In this document: in pieces, positions 1 to 12,154 of the stretch | Numbering within the stretch: position 1 is the first letter of the stretch | Layout: each line of letters opens with the position of its first letter | Assembly (NCBI GenBank): GCA_032622095.1 | Contig: CP136066.1 | Span: forward strand, 114,965,319-115,029,318 | Direction: 5' to 3' | DNA length: 64,000 nucleotides | DNA from: Siphonodentalium dalli | Lineage: Eukaryota > Mollusca > Scaphopoda > Gadilida > Siphonodentaliidae | The notes under the pieces: model-generated | What the model was told of the DNA's origin: nothing | The model's input: only the letters and a program-made list of their open reading frames with translations | The model's database searches: none | Made by a program: the position numbers and the translations under genes

Positions 1-1214
1 AAATGGTGAGTATATATTTGTATAGTGTATTAGTGGCGTTGTGCCTGACTCAATCACAAAACATGTTTGTTTGTTTGTGTTTTAATTTGGTATACTGTAT
101 TGACTCTGTCCGTTTTGTATTGACTCTGTCCGTTTGTCCATTTGTCCCTTTGTCAATATAGCCGGTCGTCAGTCCGGCCATATATGTCAGCCATGGGTTA
201 TCACTCAGATCTGAATTAAATCTGGTATGACGGTTGGGCACCAGGACTGCTTTCAAAAAGATCACAACGACGTTATTCGCGTTATATTATCCTTCTTTTC
301 ATGGATCCTATCTGGAAATAATAGTATTATATCCATACACGCAGTATCTCAGCCATGGTTTATCGGAAAATGTAATATGAGTTTAAGAGAATAACCTAAA
401 TGAATTAAATTGGATCTCAATGGAATTTGTTATGGAAGTTCTTCATCAAACGTGGTTCCAAAATGAGGGTAAAAAATGACGTTGTTTTGGGTTTTCTGTT
501 CTAGTATAGAATTATTCTATTTTGTTTAACTTTAAACGTTGTTATTTTGTCCCTCCGCAAGAATATGGGTTTAAAGATCTCAATGCATTTTGTCTTCTTT
601 CAGTTGATTTCGTTTGCTATCCCAATGGACACAAACTATATCCATGTAAAATAACACTTCATATCCTTGATATTCTCAAATACTGTTAGTCGGTGGAATG
701 CATTTCGAGAGACATAACTGTGACTGAGCGTGGAATTCTCGTCCTCTGTCGAGAATTAGCCACCATTTCAAAGCCACTGCAAGTAAAAATTGTAACTAAA
801 GTGACCACTAGTTGGACCATTTACAACCATAAATTAGGTTGGATATTCCAACAGTTGGAAAGTTTGAAGTATCAATTAATTAGAAAATTCATATGAGCGT
901 CTATAAAGTGTCTTTTGCAGGGTTAGACATGTTGCATGATGATTTTCATAACCGAAGCAAAAGTCATCCACAAAGGCACAGCCATAGGGGCAGACTAAGA
1001 GCCGAGTCCCATGCTTTTGTGACGAAAGTAATTAATTCGTTTATGTATAGCTTTACCCGTGTGCACGTTTTGTATGTGGATATATATGTCGATGTCAACA
1101 GCCGACCCTACCTGCTGCCCAGAAGACACCATCAAGGGAACGTATACGCTCGCTATTCCACCCTTTGACAGTCAATGTTTTATTATACATGTCAACATTT
1201 TCGCATCGCGGAAA
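1..1214. other. No gene recognised
   Basis: This is AT-rich sequence with only short ORFs that lack coding features. A short near-duplicate of 'tattgactctgtccgttt' occurs at about 98-134. I see no repeat element or RNA gene here that I can name. Confidence 0.5.
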
Positions 1215-1540
1215 CCGCCACGTCAGTTGGAGGATAAATATTTCGAAGACCATAGCCCGGGCGATAGTTCCCAACATAATGACCTCGCGCCAGAATCGTG
1301 AGAATTCTGGCATCACGGACTAAATCTGCCTCGCGCCAAACGTGAATTCAGCAGGAGGATAGATAGCTCGAAGATGCAGACCGGACAATATAGTTACACA
1401 AAACTCTGGCACCGCGCCAGAATCGTGAGAATTCTGACATTGCGCTTAATTCTGGCTTCGCGCCAGATTGTGACGTCAGCAGCCGGGTAATAGTTCGAAA
1501 ACTGTAGCCCGGGCGATAGTTTGATCGCCGCGGGCAATGT
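1215..1540. repeat. Three diverged ~125-bp tandem units
   Basis: The motif cgcgccagaatcgtgagaat recurs at about 1287 and 1411, and tagcccgggcgatagtt recurs at about 1252 and 1506. Reading the 'cgcca...cgt...cag' boundary at about 1215, 1334 and 1464 gives three units of roughly 120-130 bp. The units are GC-richer than their surroundings. The ORFs across them on both strands are by-products of the repeat. Confidence 0.65.
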
Positions 1541-2085
1541 TCAAAACTACTCTCTGATACGTGATGGCTCTTCATCCAACCAAAAGACAATATGACCCTC
1601 TGTGAACTCACGTTACATACTTTTTAAAAAGAGAACCGATGAATTTGCGCTTGGGTTGGTAATAACTGTTTTGTTCGGGTGATAACGCATCATTTGTTTG
1701 AACGGTCTTGTTTCAAGTAAAACAAAAAACAGTTGCACCGTATAATCGCGAACATTAGTGTAGGCCCTACTCACTAATATGTCACATATCGTATATATAA
1801 TCTTACAAGCAGGGTGACCCGGCGCTGCCCAGGTTAAAGTGGTGTGGAACACCGTTTGTTTGGGGAAATTTTATGGGTATAGGAGTACTCTTGCTCAAAG
1901 TAGTTATTAACCCCCGAACAAATTCGGAGGACTATTACAATCTGCATCTCCGTCCGTATTTCCGTCGTTCATCCATGTTGTCCGACTCAACAGTATTGCA
2001 TGAATCAGAATTCCATGGGTATAGTTGGTATTTAAGAACGCATAATGCCAAAATCGAATTTGGTCACGGTCCAAACGGTCCAATG

Positions 2086-2850
2086 ATTTTTGACGGAGTT
2101 AATATGCCCCCTTTTCGTCTTAGGTTTCGCAGTTGTTTGGACTGTCCGGATGATAACTTGAGCAATGTTCAACATAATTTCTTGAAATATGGTACGTTGA
2201 TCACATTTAAGACACAGGTGAAGTTCCATATTGATCATGGCCTGATGATTGTTGACGGAGTTATCAGCCCGGGTTATTCCCCCTTTTCAACTTAGAAATA
2301 AATTTATTTGTGTTGTCTGCATGGATGATAACTTGATCAATGCTCAACATAATTTCTTAATATATAGTATGTGGTCCACATTTAAGGAGACACAATCCTG
2401 TCAACTTCGAAATTGGTTATCGTCCGTTGATATTTGACGAAGTTTTGCATCTTTTCCCCCCCTTTTCCCCCCTTTTTCGGTTGCCAGAATGAAAGCTTGA
2501 GCAATGTTAATTCAAAATAATTTCTTGATATTTGGTATATGGTTCACATTTGAGAAAACACACGTCAAGTTCGAAAATGTATGGTCACGGCCCGATGATT
2601 TTTGATGGCGCTATGCCTCCTTTTAGACTTATAAATAATTCATTTTTTGGGGTTGTCTGGATGATAACTTGAACAGTGTTTAACACAATTTATCGATAGT
2701 CACGGTGCAATGTTTTGACGGAGATACGCGCCTTTGTTCGACATAGAATTTATAAATTTTGAGTTTCTAATTCATAACTAATCAAATTCAAAAGAATCTC
2801 TTGATATTTGGCGTGTGAACCACATTTGAAAACACACGGGTCATCGTCAA
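2086..2850. repeat. Diverged ~150-180-bp tandem repeat
   Basis: The phrase 'ggatgataacttga..aatgttcaacataatttcttgatatttggt...cacattt' recurs at about 2146, 2322, 2486, 2652 and 2770, each copy decayed differently. The 140-residue ORF at 1873-2295 lies partly inside and repeats the same sentence at protein level (MIFDGV.., MIVDGV..), so I treat it as repeat-derived rather than as a gene. Confidence 0.6.
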
Positions 2851-2943
2851 GTTGGCATCACATTTTTTTAACAAGAATTTGACTTACTTTTTTCTTAAAC
2901 GAAGACAACACCACAATATATATATTGGGGGAGGGACAATGAC

Positions 2944-2974
2944 ACACCGGGCCGACAATAGTTTGGCCCGGTGT
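2944..2974. repeat. Small GC-rich hairpin
   Basis: ACACCGGGCC (2944-2953) pairs perfectly with GGCCCGGTGT (2965-2974) around an 11-base AT-rich loop. It stands out in otherwise AT-rich sequence. No T-run follows on either side, and no function is evident. Confidence 0.6.
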
Positions 2975-3159
2975 CCGAAAATTTTGAAATCTGAACAAGA
3001 AAATCGCAAAATCCTAGCATCTGGACTAGCCTCAAGCCTTCCTAGAGTTGAAAATTTCAAACTGATGACAATGACAATGTTGACCAAATATATGACAATA
3101 TTGTTTTCTTAAATTAACTAGCAGTTTTTGACTGGCCACGGGGGAGGGACCAGGACACA

Positions 3160-3400
3160 AGCTTTCCAAGACATTTAGTGTTTGGAAATTTCCAACCTGT
3201 CACTCCCCCCTTCCCAGGTTGGAAAATTTCCAACTGATAACCATTTCAGTCCAATATTTTGACAAAAAATAGGAAAATATGCAAATATTGGTCCAAAAAC
3301 AATTAATTCCCCCAATAAATTGTTTGAACATCATACTACAAGAACATTTTCAACCTATTGTTCAAATTTCCAACTGTTGAAAATTTTGACCAAAGTTGGG
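3160..3400. repeat. Repeated GGAAATTTCC palindromes
   Basis: TTGGAAATTTCCAAC-type palindromes occur at about 3182-3196, 3216-3236 and 3350-3390, and again at 29229-29285. They belong to a dispersed repeat with a '...ggaccaggacacaag...' flank. The core resembles an NF-kB site, but its occurrence in two repeat patches argues for repeat sequence rather than regulation. Confidence 0.4.
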
Positions 3401-3879
3401 AGTGAGATGAGTAACCTTGGGCTTTGACATTTTATGAAGATTACACCTGAGAATGAGGCAACGAAATCCGAACCGAAAGCCTTTGGATTAATTTTATGCA
3501 ACACTAATGCAAAATACGCAAGGATATGTGCTTATACAATACATGACATCCATCGACCTGACTGAAGAACCCCAGTCAATTAAAGATTCCCTGTCCGATA
3601 TGACACCAAATTATTCGCACACGTATATACATAAGCATGCATTTCAAGGCATGTAGCATATTGGTTTAAAGGGACCCAAGGCACTCTCAGTGGGTATGTA
3701 AAATAAAGTATGTAAAACATCACCACCAAGAAGATAAATCCAGAAATAGATCAACATTGTTCTTATATTCATTATTGACAGCTCTCATATTAAGAAAGGC
3801 GATTGGATTATCTGCACGCACGCATGCATGCGCACGTACAAGTATAAAGCTATAAGGGCACTATCATGTTTTTCGTTGC

Positions 3880-3881
3880 AG
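3880..3881 (+). promoter_or_regulatory. Splice acceptor before GPCR exon
   Basis: The sequence tgtttttcgttgcag ends in AG at 3880-3881, preceded by a T-rich tract, so the exon probably begins at 3882. This places about 217 nt of 5' UTR on the coding exon and implies at least one upstream non-coding exon that I cannot locate. Several short upstream reading frames lie in this stretch. Confidence 0.5.
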
Positions 3882-4098
3882 GCATTGGCACCGTCGAGTT
3901 CAATATCATCCGTCTGAGAATTCAAAGCGCATGCTCATCAAAGATCAAACATCAGACACACAAGAGCAGGCTCAACACAAGTCAGTCGATGGTGAAACAT
4001 TTTTCGTTCAGTTCTGCGCTGTCAGATAACAGACCCAATCAGATTTGTCAGAACACACCTGTACACAGCCTGACGGAATATAGTATCCATTGTGCACA

Positions 4099-5331
4099 AT
4101 GAACTGGACAAATTCAACAACAGGTTCTACGGACAACACTGAAGATGTTGTTCTATATGCAGCAACATTTGTTTTTTGGCCGTTGATCTGTGCTTGGATT
4201 GCCGTGGTTAATATTTTCGTTACCATAGTGACATTTGCCAACCAACAACTTCGAATGGACCCGCACTGCGTTATCATATCTGGACTGAGCATCAGCGATG
4301 GTGCAGTTGGGTTGTTTGGGTTAGGGTTGGTCGCTTCTGTCACCACAGGTGGTATAAAATTGGAGTTCTTGTGTATAACTGTATATCTCTGTGTATATGC
4401 AGTATACTTTGTTTCATGTTTACAAATCTTGCTAGTCTGTGTTGAGCGCATTGTCAGCGTCAAATACCCATTGCATCTGAAGAGATGGTTTTCTGTACGT
4501 CACAACATCGCTTATGTTTTCCTCATCTGGGTCTTCGCATTTACCGTCTTTTCTGTGCCTTTCTTGCTATGGTATAAAACGGGCAAAACAGATATATGTA
4601 TAGTCCACGAAATGTTTGAACCAAGACTAGGTCTTCATTATTTTGTATCGGCCGGTGGTCTCCTAACTTACATTGCTATAATGATTGCCTATTTCATTCT
4701 AATATACGAATTCAGACTACTAAATCGACGCAGACCGATGCACGAACAACAATGTCAAGATAAAACCAACCAGGAAACTACCTTTCTGGCGCGGAGTAGA
4801 CAGGCTGGTGTCAGTGATGGATCAACAGGGTGTCAACTGACTGGTTTCCACGAAAATCAAATGGCTGAAACAGAAACATCCGAAAACGTCACGACAAGTA
4901 ATGCCCCTGCGGAAGTCAAGGGTATCCGCAACAGAATAATTGTGTTCTTCGCAACCGCTGGGCAGAGTAAAGAATTAAAGACCGCATCAAACAAGCTTCC
5001 GCGTAGCTCTACGAGAGAAGCGATGCGGGTTCTTACGGTAATTATTATCGCACTAACATTTACGGTACCTGTTGGAGCCTTGGCTGGCATCATTCCTAGG
5101 CTGATCAAGAGCAAAGAATGGGACAGCAGTATGGACGGCAGAAGACTTCGCCTGTTACTAGTTTATATCTCATTGCTCAACTCCGGTATCAACCCTCTGA
5201 TTTACGCTTTCGGGATGAGAAAATTCCGTGCAGCTCTGGAGGATATCTACAAGAAACTCAGGGGAAAATGTAAGTGCAAGACACGATCTGGCTCAACAGG
5301 GCGATGTAGCCCATCTCATGGGAGTGTATAG
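4099..5331 (+). CDS. Class A (rhodopsin-like) G-protein-coupled receptor, orphan
   Basis: A plasma-membrane receptor expected to couple ligand binding to heterotrimeric G proteins. It is 410 residues in one exon. I chose ATG 4099; the frame is open for only three more codons upstream (from a TTG at 4090). The N-terminus has sequons (NWT, NST). TM1 is about residues 19-44 with N38, and TM2 about 57-80 with LSISD (D67). TM3 is 89-117 with C92, then ERI (116-118) in place of DRY. TM4 137-158 has W144, and C167 in loop 2 is the likely disulfide partner of C92. TM5 is 182-205, TM6 309-332, and TM7 ends NPLIY (365-369). The third inner loop is long (about 100 residues, charged), and the tail has KCKCK, possibly palmitoylated. 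The usual CWxP of TM6 is FTVP here. The fold assignment is secure; the ligand is unknown. Confidence 0.95.
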   Translation: MNWTNSTTGSTDNTEDVVLYAATFVFWPLICAWIAVVNIFVTIVTFANQQLRMDPHCVIISGLSISDGAVGLFGLGLVASVTTGGIKLEFLCITVYLCVYAVYFVSCLQILLVCVERIVSVKYPLHLKRWFSVRHNIAYVFLIWVFAFTVFSVPFLLWYKTGKTDICIVHEMFEPRLGLHYFVSAGGLLTYIAIMIAYFILIYEFRLLNRRRPMHEQQCQDKTNQETTFLARSRQAGVSDGSTGCQLTGFHENQMAETETSENVTTSNAPAEVKGIRNRIIVFFATAGQSKELKTASNKLPRSSTREAMRVLTVIIIALTFTVPVGALAGIIPRLIKSKEWDSSMDGRRLRLLLVYISLLNSGINPLIYAFGMRKFRAALEDIYKKLRGKCKCKTRSGSTGRCSPSHGSV

Positions 5332-6469
5332 ATTCACAGATTCAGCAGAGCGCAATTCCGATTGGAATACTCCCGCTACTGATATATAGAGTCCGATATA
5401 TATACACTGGTAGATCGATGGCGAAGGGACGACATTGAGGACATAATATGAGTTATGTGAACAACTATAATACTGTTGAATCGAGGATGAATTGAAGTAA
5501 CTTTCATATTGATGGTGTTCATTCACATAGGATACCTTCATGAATCGAATGTTAATTAATGGGACGTTAAGGCCTTCGCAGATGACAGCTGTAAGAAATA
5601 ATAAGAGTCTGTTAATCGATCACCACTAATCAGAACCTAGGAAAATAGTTCTAGTTTGTTCTCATATTGACTACAAACAATTCTCCAGTAAAAATATTTC
5701 ACATGCTTAAACCAAATATTACCATGCATGTAAACTAATGTTATAGCAATGTATCAACAAGTATCGCTGATTGCGAAGGTAATTAACATATCTAAGTTTA
5801 AATATGTTTTTGGGAATATTTTTCAATGCCTTTCCTCTGTTTACCTTCGCGTTTTTATTGGACAATGGTATTTTATTGGACTAATTGGACCTTGGTCCGT
5901 AATGTAGCTGTAACTGTATTTTTACAATTTTTTGACAAGTGAAATCTCATCATTGGAGAATTGTTGATAATGACAAGAACAAAGTTGATATATTTTACAT
6001 AATGAGGTTCCCAGAGGGTGAACTTAGTGAACTGATAGAAGCAGCTTGATATATATGGCCATATTCTCTGTTATCCACCGACAGTCCTCGTTATCGTCAT
6101 ATTCATATTCATATTAATCCAATATGCATGTATTCTATCAGTATACTTATTCATATACTTAGCCATGTATTATAATGGCTGAGAATAAAGCATTACTTAC
6201 TTAAGGATGTATTATTAGAATACTAATACTAATACTAACAACAACTTCAACAGCAGTGACAATATAGCGTGACATTTCAATAGCATTAATAAGATATATT
6301 TTGTCTATATACATTTCTATTTATGTGTTTGAAAGCTAATTTCACATAAAGGGTTAAATGGATACTGTACCTAAATCCGGACATTTATTGAGCCATATCT
6401 TACTCTATTCAACAGAGAATGCAACAAATGCAGACAAGTGAATGAAGTTGAGTCAGATAGCTTAGTACT
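5332..6469. other. GPCR 3' flank, no other gene seen
   Basis: AT-rich sequence, presumably part 3' UTR and part intergenic. A fragment 'aatgaggttcccagagggtgaactta' near 6001 matches the palindromic repeat at 30.2-30.6 kb. Nothing else is recognisable. Confidence 0.4.
6184..6189 (+). terminator. Candidate poly(A) signal for the GPCR
   Basis: AATAAA occurs about 850 nt after the GPCR stop codon, in AT-rich sequence without an intervening gene. It is one of the first good hexamers on this strand, but others exist downstream. The assignment is by position only. Confidence 0.25.
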
Positions 6470-6790
6470 CAGGCGCTATGCCAACAGTGGGTATTTAGCA
6501 TTCTAATAAAATCGCCGAAAATCTCAAAGAAATCGACCATACCACTCCATATATAGATCGTCTGAACTACGCATAATTGTAAATATTTACATCTCGATTC
6601 GGGACGCAACAATTAACAACTAACGCAAATTACTTCGCTATATAGAGTCATTGCATTTAATTAATATAAAAGAATGACGGTGTGTGTGCTGGGAATTTGG
6701 GTTAATGTTCGTAAAATAACTAGTTTGAGCAAGATTATTCTCCATTTCTATCACCCGACCGGAGTGTTTCACACCACTTTAAGCCTTTTC
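6470..6790 (+). repeat. Dispersed ~320-bp repeat, copy A
   Basis: This segment matches 62690-63025 in the same orientation over its length. Shared blocks include 'atcgccgaaaatctca', 'ctcgattcgggacgca', 'gcatttaattaa', 'agaatgacgg' and 'gattattctccatttctat'. I estimate 75-80% identity by eye. There are no evident terminal inverted repeats or coding capacity. Confidence 0.75.
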
Positions 6791-9233
6791 CCCCATTTTT
6801 CGTTATAATTATCAGGTTGTACGGTATATATGGTAAACTATGTGTGTACGTGAGTGTATTTAACTCTCAATATTGGTTCATATTAATTCATTTATTCGAT
6901 ATGATAACTGTTAAGTACACTAGGAGATTGCTCCACAAATGGCTGGATAAAGGTACAGTCTCTCTTTAAGTTTCTCAAGTAAACCAGACTTTGTCAGTTC
7001 GTAAAATTGGTTCTTATGTGGTTGATCCCAATAGTGCTCGGATACGTATTTCACCCGAAGGCTCAAGTTGGCGCACTTCATAACAAAATAGTATATCTAA
7101 CCACCACCTGAATAAGTCTCTCAAAGTTTTGGAAATGTCTTTTTTTTCTGTCTGTCTACTAATAATTGTGCCGATTCGACCAGAAACCAGCTGAGTGTAT
7201 AATCGTTTTAATAACATTGATATGACTAAAACAGTCTGCCGTCGTGTACCTTATATAAGATATAGAGGATCTCCAAGAAGTTATGTTGGGATATAACATT
7301 TTATGAATCGAGTTTGATAAATTTGATTCACAACGAATCTGTAGTCTGTTCTTGAGCTTTATGCCTTTTGAACAAATCAAAATCTTTAAAAGAGCTGAAA
7401 AATACATGTAAAATGCAAACATGCACGTCGTTGGCTGAGAAACGTCACAACGACGAAACATATAGTCCCCCAATTTGCCTGTTTGTTTTTGTGGCTATTT
7501 TCGTTAGTGCAACGAAGTTGGAAAATAATTGAACTTTGATAAACAAAGAAATCAGTTTGTCATGTCTGGTATTGGTGTAAAGTACGGCTATTTTAAATGG
7601 TATTAATCCGCGCGGTAATTTACTTGGCGCGAAGCTAGTGAGAAATTAGAAAATATAGTGGTATTATATCATGTGATATAAAACAAGATATCATGTAGTT
7701 TCTTGACCAGAACGGATCCCTCTCCCGTCATGTAAGTCTCGACCAGTATAGCTTACTATTCTATGTTTTGCTATTATAGTCATTCAATGGGTATCTGCCC
7801 AATTCCACATAATTATACCATGTAGTTCGGAGTTTTGGTACTCATATTTATTGCACACTCAACAGCTGCACTCAATGGCTTATTTGTGCGAAATACAGCA
7901 AAATACAGAAGGTTTCAAAACGTTCAATAAACAGTTGTGTATTGTTCTTGAACAATACAAACCGATTACGTCAACAACGTCATTGGCGACGTCAACCGTA
8001 GCAGGCAATTTCTTCACTAAATTATTAGGTATAGTCTACACTAAGCACACGTTTTTGCAATTAAATGAACAATATAGACCTAAATTTTAGTATAGTACAA
8101 GCTACAATCTTCAGAGTGCAATAAACAGAACAACACAGTTTTGTGAATATGTTAACGTTATTGGCAACTTATTGCACTCGTTTGTCATGCCGCGAGGTAA
8201 AACTCGAACCTCCGGTTCTCGTTTTACCATCGCGTCAGAACAAACTCGTGCAACAACGTTATCATGTTCACAAACTTGTGTCGTTCTATCTGTGTATCAA
8301 TATTTTCAGAATTTAAAATGTACGCTCTCAATTTCTTTCATATTTTCGAATCCCCATATTTCGCAGCCATATAACAAAACTGGAACCACAGTCCAGTTTT
8401 CTGACTTTACTCAGTAAGCCAAGGACAGGCTTACAAACGGTGTCTTTAATCATTTTGAACGCATTATGGTTATCATATCACCGTAGTTATATATGGGGGT
8501 ACGATGTTATATATCCAAATATATAATTTATACATAGCACATATTGTGTAATTGTTCATGGAATAAATACTGTTTAAACTAAATCTTTCAGTCCTATTAA
8601 ACAAATATTATATGCAATCTGGTCCCCTCAAGCATTGGGCGATGAACTGGAAATAGACCACAGACCTTGGACTCACCTCAGCCTAATTCTTCATTGATCA
8701 ACGGGCATGACATGGACATTCTCAAATATAGAAATTTATTTACGGGTAATTGTCTTTCAAAATGAAAATAATTAAGAAATGTCTTGAATCAAGAACAATT
8801 AAGTTCCCTCCCATGAACTTCATATATCATACGAAGAAATTCCGCAAAATAGAACGTTTTCATGAATGCTGTTCATATATCCATAATATCATATCTGTCC
8901 AGATCATGGATATGAACTCCATTCTTGGTACCTGCATACAGTGGAATTGTTATTAATTTCATGTTATTTAAGCGTATAAATTGGGCTTAAAACTTGCAAC
9001 TGTTCGATAAATCTTAAATGTTGTGTCACAATAATCACATATGTGCCTTATTTAAGGAGAGGCCATTCATGATCGACAGATGTTTAACCCATCCCTTGGC
9101 GATAGTTATGACCGGAATCAAAATCTGGAGTTTTGATGTTGAATTATAGATTGTAATTAAATTGAGTATTTGTCACTAAAAACAAGCATTCTGATTGGCC
9201 GAGAGCGGCTAACTTTCGTTTTTGATTCACCGA
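6791..9233. other. No gene recognised
   Basis: AT-rich sequence with ORFs of at most 104 residues, none with a recognisable motif or supporting splice signals. Weak self-similarity occurs around 7850-8180 ('gcaataaaca..', 'ttattgcactc'). I would leave this stretch unannotated. Confidence 0.4.
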
Positions 9234-9427
9234 CATCGGCCGCTTCAGCGTGCATCAAATCTGAATGTAGCACGGTCAAATTTCATCGGCGCAGAACGAG
9301 TAGCGAAACGAGCACACCCGCGCGTTGTTGTCTATAGATACCATCCATCGGCCGCTTCAGCGTGCATCAAATCTGAATGTGACACGGTACAATTTCATCG
9401 GCGCAGAACGGAGTAGCGAAACGAGCC
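9234..9427 (+). repeat. ~80-bp direct repeat, period 112
   Basis: The block starting catcggccgcttcagcgtgc at 9234 recurs at 9346 with few differences, through 'catcggcgcagaacg(g)agtagcgaaacgag'. It is GC-rich relative to its surroundings. The overlapping ORFs are translations of the repeat. Confidence 0.8.
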
Positions 9428-9604
9428 AACCCGCCCCACAAGAAATGGTTACGGAGCAGTGTTCCGAGTAACGCAATGAACAAACCCAATGATTTGTGCA
9501 CGGTGACAACGGCGAAATGAAAGTCTTGATTCGTGTCATGAAAATGACTAAATGATACTTTTTATACAGTTTTTTTGCAAATTCCTTGTAGTTTGAATTA
9601 CAAT

Positions 9605-9750
9605 GGAGATAAACGTACCCTGTTTCGTTGTATATTCTGGGATTCGAGCATGAAAACAGTTTGTGAACTCGCCGGCAAGCCGGCTCGTTCACAAACTGTT
9701 TTCATGCTCGAATCCCAGAATGTACAACTCAACAGGGTATGTTTATCTCC
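9605..9750. mobile_element. Foldback hairpin, ~70-bp arms
   Basis: The sequence ggagataaac at 9605 is mirrored by gtttatctcc ending at 9750, and the arms stay complementary to a tiny GCCGG-CAAG-CCGGC centre near 9677. That is why near-identical ORFs appear on both strands. The right arm is slightly shorter and mutated (gtatgtttatctcc against aaacgtaccctg). This is probably a foldback or MITE-type element with no coding capacity. Confidence 0.8.
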
Positions 9751-10196
9751 TAAGTATACTGTACTTATGTAGTATTGACAAATTAATAACACAAATTATT
9801 TGAATGTATGGGTCAAAAGAGAAAGGTTAATAATATAATATCTAAACTATAGAGCCTGTCACCACTTCCATGGTGTAAGCAGTTCTAATTTTGTTGTTGC
9901 AATTTGCCATGTCAGATATCAAAATGATAGTTATATTATAATGAAAAAGGTCAAATGACAAATGAATGTGTAGAAGAGGTTAATATTTTACAAATCGATC
10001 AAATGATTGGTACCAAAAAACGATAGGAGGTGAGAGGTGCTTCATAACAAAACCTGGAAATTAGAATGATTTATAAACAAGGAGTTCAATCTAACAAAAC
10101 AAAATTAAAAACAAATGTTTTAATTTTTTCTAAAAAGGCCCATTACTCAGTAAAAACAATCTGATCACATCCATATTTGAACCATATAGTTTATGG

Positions 10197-10310
10197 AGAT
10201 GAGTGAAGTGGCGCCAAATTTGACCAGTAATATCGCATTTGTCATTGTGAAATGTCTATTCTGACTCAATTAGCCACTACTCTAGCGACCCCGTACAGAC
10301 ACGGTATGTG
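10197..10310 (+). repeat. Dispersed repeat, copy 1 of an inverted pair
   Basis: 'gatgagtgaagtggcgccaa...ttgaccag..at' through 'tctattctgactcaattagccact' aligns with the reverse complement of about 12625-12732 at roughly 70%. A related 'gatgagtgaagtgg' phrase is at 20330. The two copies flank the dead LINE at 11.2-12.2 kb. Confidence 0.6.
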
Positions 10311-10429
10311 ATCCAATTTGGAGAGTATGGGTGGGGGTTTTGCCTATAAGTAGTTATATCACCATGACCGTAGTAAATGGTGGTACATTGGATTATAAGT
10401 GCGTCCGGTTGAGTAATCAACTTACATTA

Positions 10430-10500
10430 GCTATCTTTATTTTAATCAACTTGGCTTTCTTGATTAATCAATGTACTATCTTGATTAATCAAGTTTTTTA
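10430..10500. repeat. TTGATTAATCAA palindrome cluster
   Basis: Two TTGATTAATCAA palindromes and related TAATCAA units occur here. The motif is the same as in the longer array at 12925-13079, so the two patches belong to one family. Confidence 0.65.
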
Positions 10501-11158
10501 GTTTATTTTTTATTTGTTTATTGGAATAAACGTACATCGATGAAGGAATGTAAATATAAACAGAGGTACACATTATTATATATCAAGTGACATTCTTCCA
10601 ATTCGCTCACATCTCGCCCACTTCAATTACACGTCTTTCGTACATCATATGCACTCCCAGTGACTGACATGTAAATTGGGATAAATCGAATATATGTTCA
10701 TTTTTATATAGTAATTCAGATTTTAAATCCTTGAACTTTGTTTCTGTGTAGGGCGTATCGGTACGACATCTAACCATAGGCGGCATTGTGATATTGGCGT
10801 GGGGGGGGGGGGTCGTATTTCCGGGTATAATAAATCAGTGAGTTTTCGAATTGGTGAAGAGATCATTTCAAGGACACTCAAGTTGATTGGTGTTGGATCG
10901 TGGGTACACCGTACATGTTATACATGTAAAGCATTTTCTAAAAGGAACCAGTTTTTCGAAAATTCTTCTTGTTTCGATTGGCATCGTGCGGTATATCTCA
11001 CATTGGTATCTAATATTCAACTCTTTGAGGAAAACATTTAGCGATAAGTTAATTGGCTTGAATTTAGTCCTATATAGTATATATGTATTGTTTAATTAGG
11101 AGCCATAGTATGTCCGTTGTAAAGTTCGGATCCGTTGGCGACGAGCCGAGAATCATTG

Positions 11159-12154
11159 TCATTTGTTGGGGACAGAGATAAATGCTGTAAATTTATCCCA
11201 ATCGCTGAGTTCCTTTATGAATTCCTGAACGTGCACACAATTCCAAAATATGTGGGAGATGTCTTCTGTCTGACGTTTGCATCTGTCACATTTATCATCT
11301 TGTCGTAAATTGGACTGTTTGAGAAACTTATTAGTTGATCATATTCCTGAATTTATTCGGAATTGTTGCCATTGCAGCTTTGTGTCAGGCGTCGTGAGAA
11401 AGGGAAGTTTATCCAGTTTACACCAATTAATTATGTTGTCGGGAAATAACACTTGCCATTTTCTGTGTGCTACAGTAGAAGTTGGAATGTCGATTAATTT
11501 TTTTATAAAAGTCTTGTCCTCCTCGACAGTTTTAAAGCAATTTAATGAAATCATTTGGTAAAAGGGGGTGCCTGTTCGAGTTATAGGCTGTTCAAGTTTT
11601 TTTGCAAGTAATTTTAGCTGATGTTGGATGTTATTAAGAGTGATGAAGTTTGTGTGTATGTATAGATCCTTAGTAAATCGTCTCGTGTAAGAAAACAACC
11701 GTTATTGTCCAGCATATCGTTTAAAAAGATAACTCCCTTTTCTCGCCAGGAGGTGAAATTTATTACTTTTCCGTACTGCTTTATATTTGGATTATTCCAT
11801 AACGTATACATACTGATATTTGGCGATTGTTTCTATCTTTCTCTAGAAATTTTGTAAATGCCATCAGGACATCATGCTAAAAAGGATTGGTTCATTTCTT
11901 TGTCTGTTTTCCTATGTAAGGATAGTCATAAGTAAGGAACATAGGGTCATCACGTAAAGGTTATCTATTAATGGAGTCCACTTGGCACTTTTTGTCACGA
12001 GGCGCCTCACCCAAGTTATTTTCATGGACATCATAAAATGGTTTACATCAACCATTTTTAATCCGTCATTCTTATAATCCTGACATATAACTTTGCGTTT
12101 TACCCTATCACGCTTCGAGTTCCTGAGAAAATTAAAGAGCGTTGCTATGGTCAT
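11159..12154 (-). pseudogene. L1/Tx1-like LINE ORF2, 3' remnant
   Basis: This is the C-terminal part of a non-LTR retrotransposon polyprotein, 5'-truncated and broken by several frameshifts. Reading leftwards from 12154, one piece has KNDGLKMVDVNHFMMSMKIT followed by WVRRLV, typical of the post-RT region. The next has WNNPNIK..GKVINFTSWREKG, a hallmark of L1-type ORF2. A third runs 11698-11339. The last, in yet another frame, has CDRCKRQTEDISHIFWNC (a CxxC...H...C knuckle) and stops at 11159-11161. It cannot be active. It shares no detail with the LINE remnants at 45-52 kb, whose tail is of another clade. Confidence 0.85.

Noticed and set aside
1873-2295. 140-residue plus-strand ORF
   Set aside because: It runs through diverged tandem units and repeats the same phrase, so it is repeat translation.
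3182-3236. NF-kB-like GGAAATTTCC sites
   Set aside because: The same sentence occurs in another repeat patch at 29.2 kb, so repeat origin is more likely.
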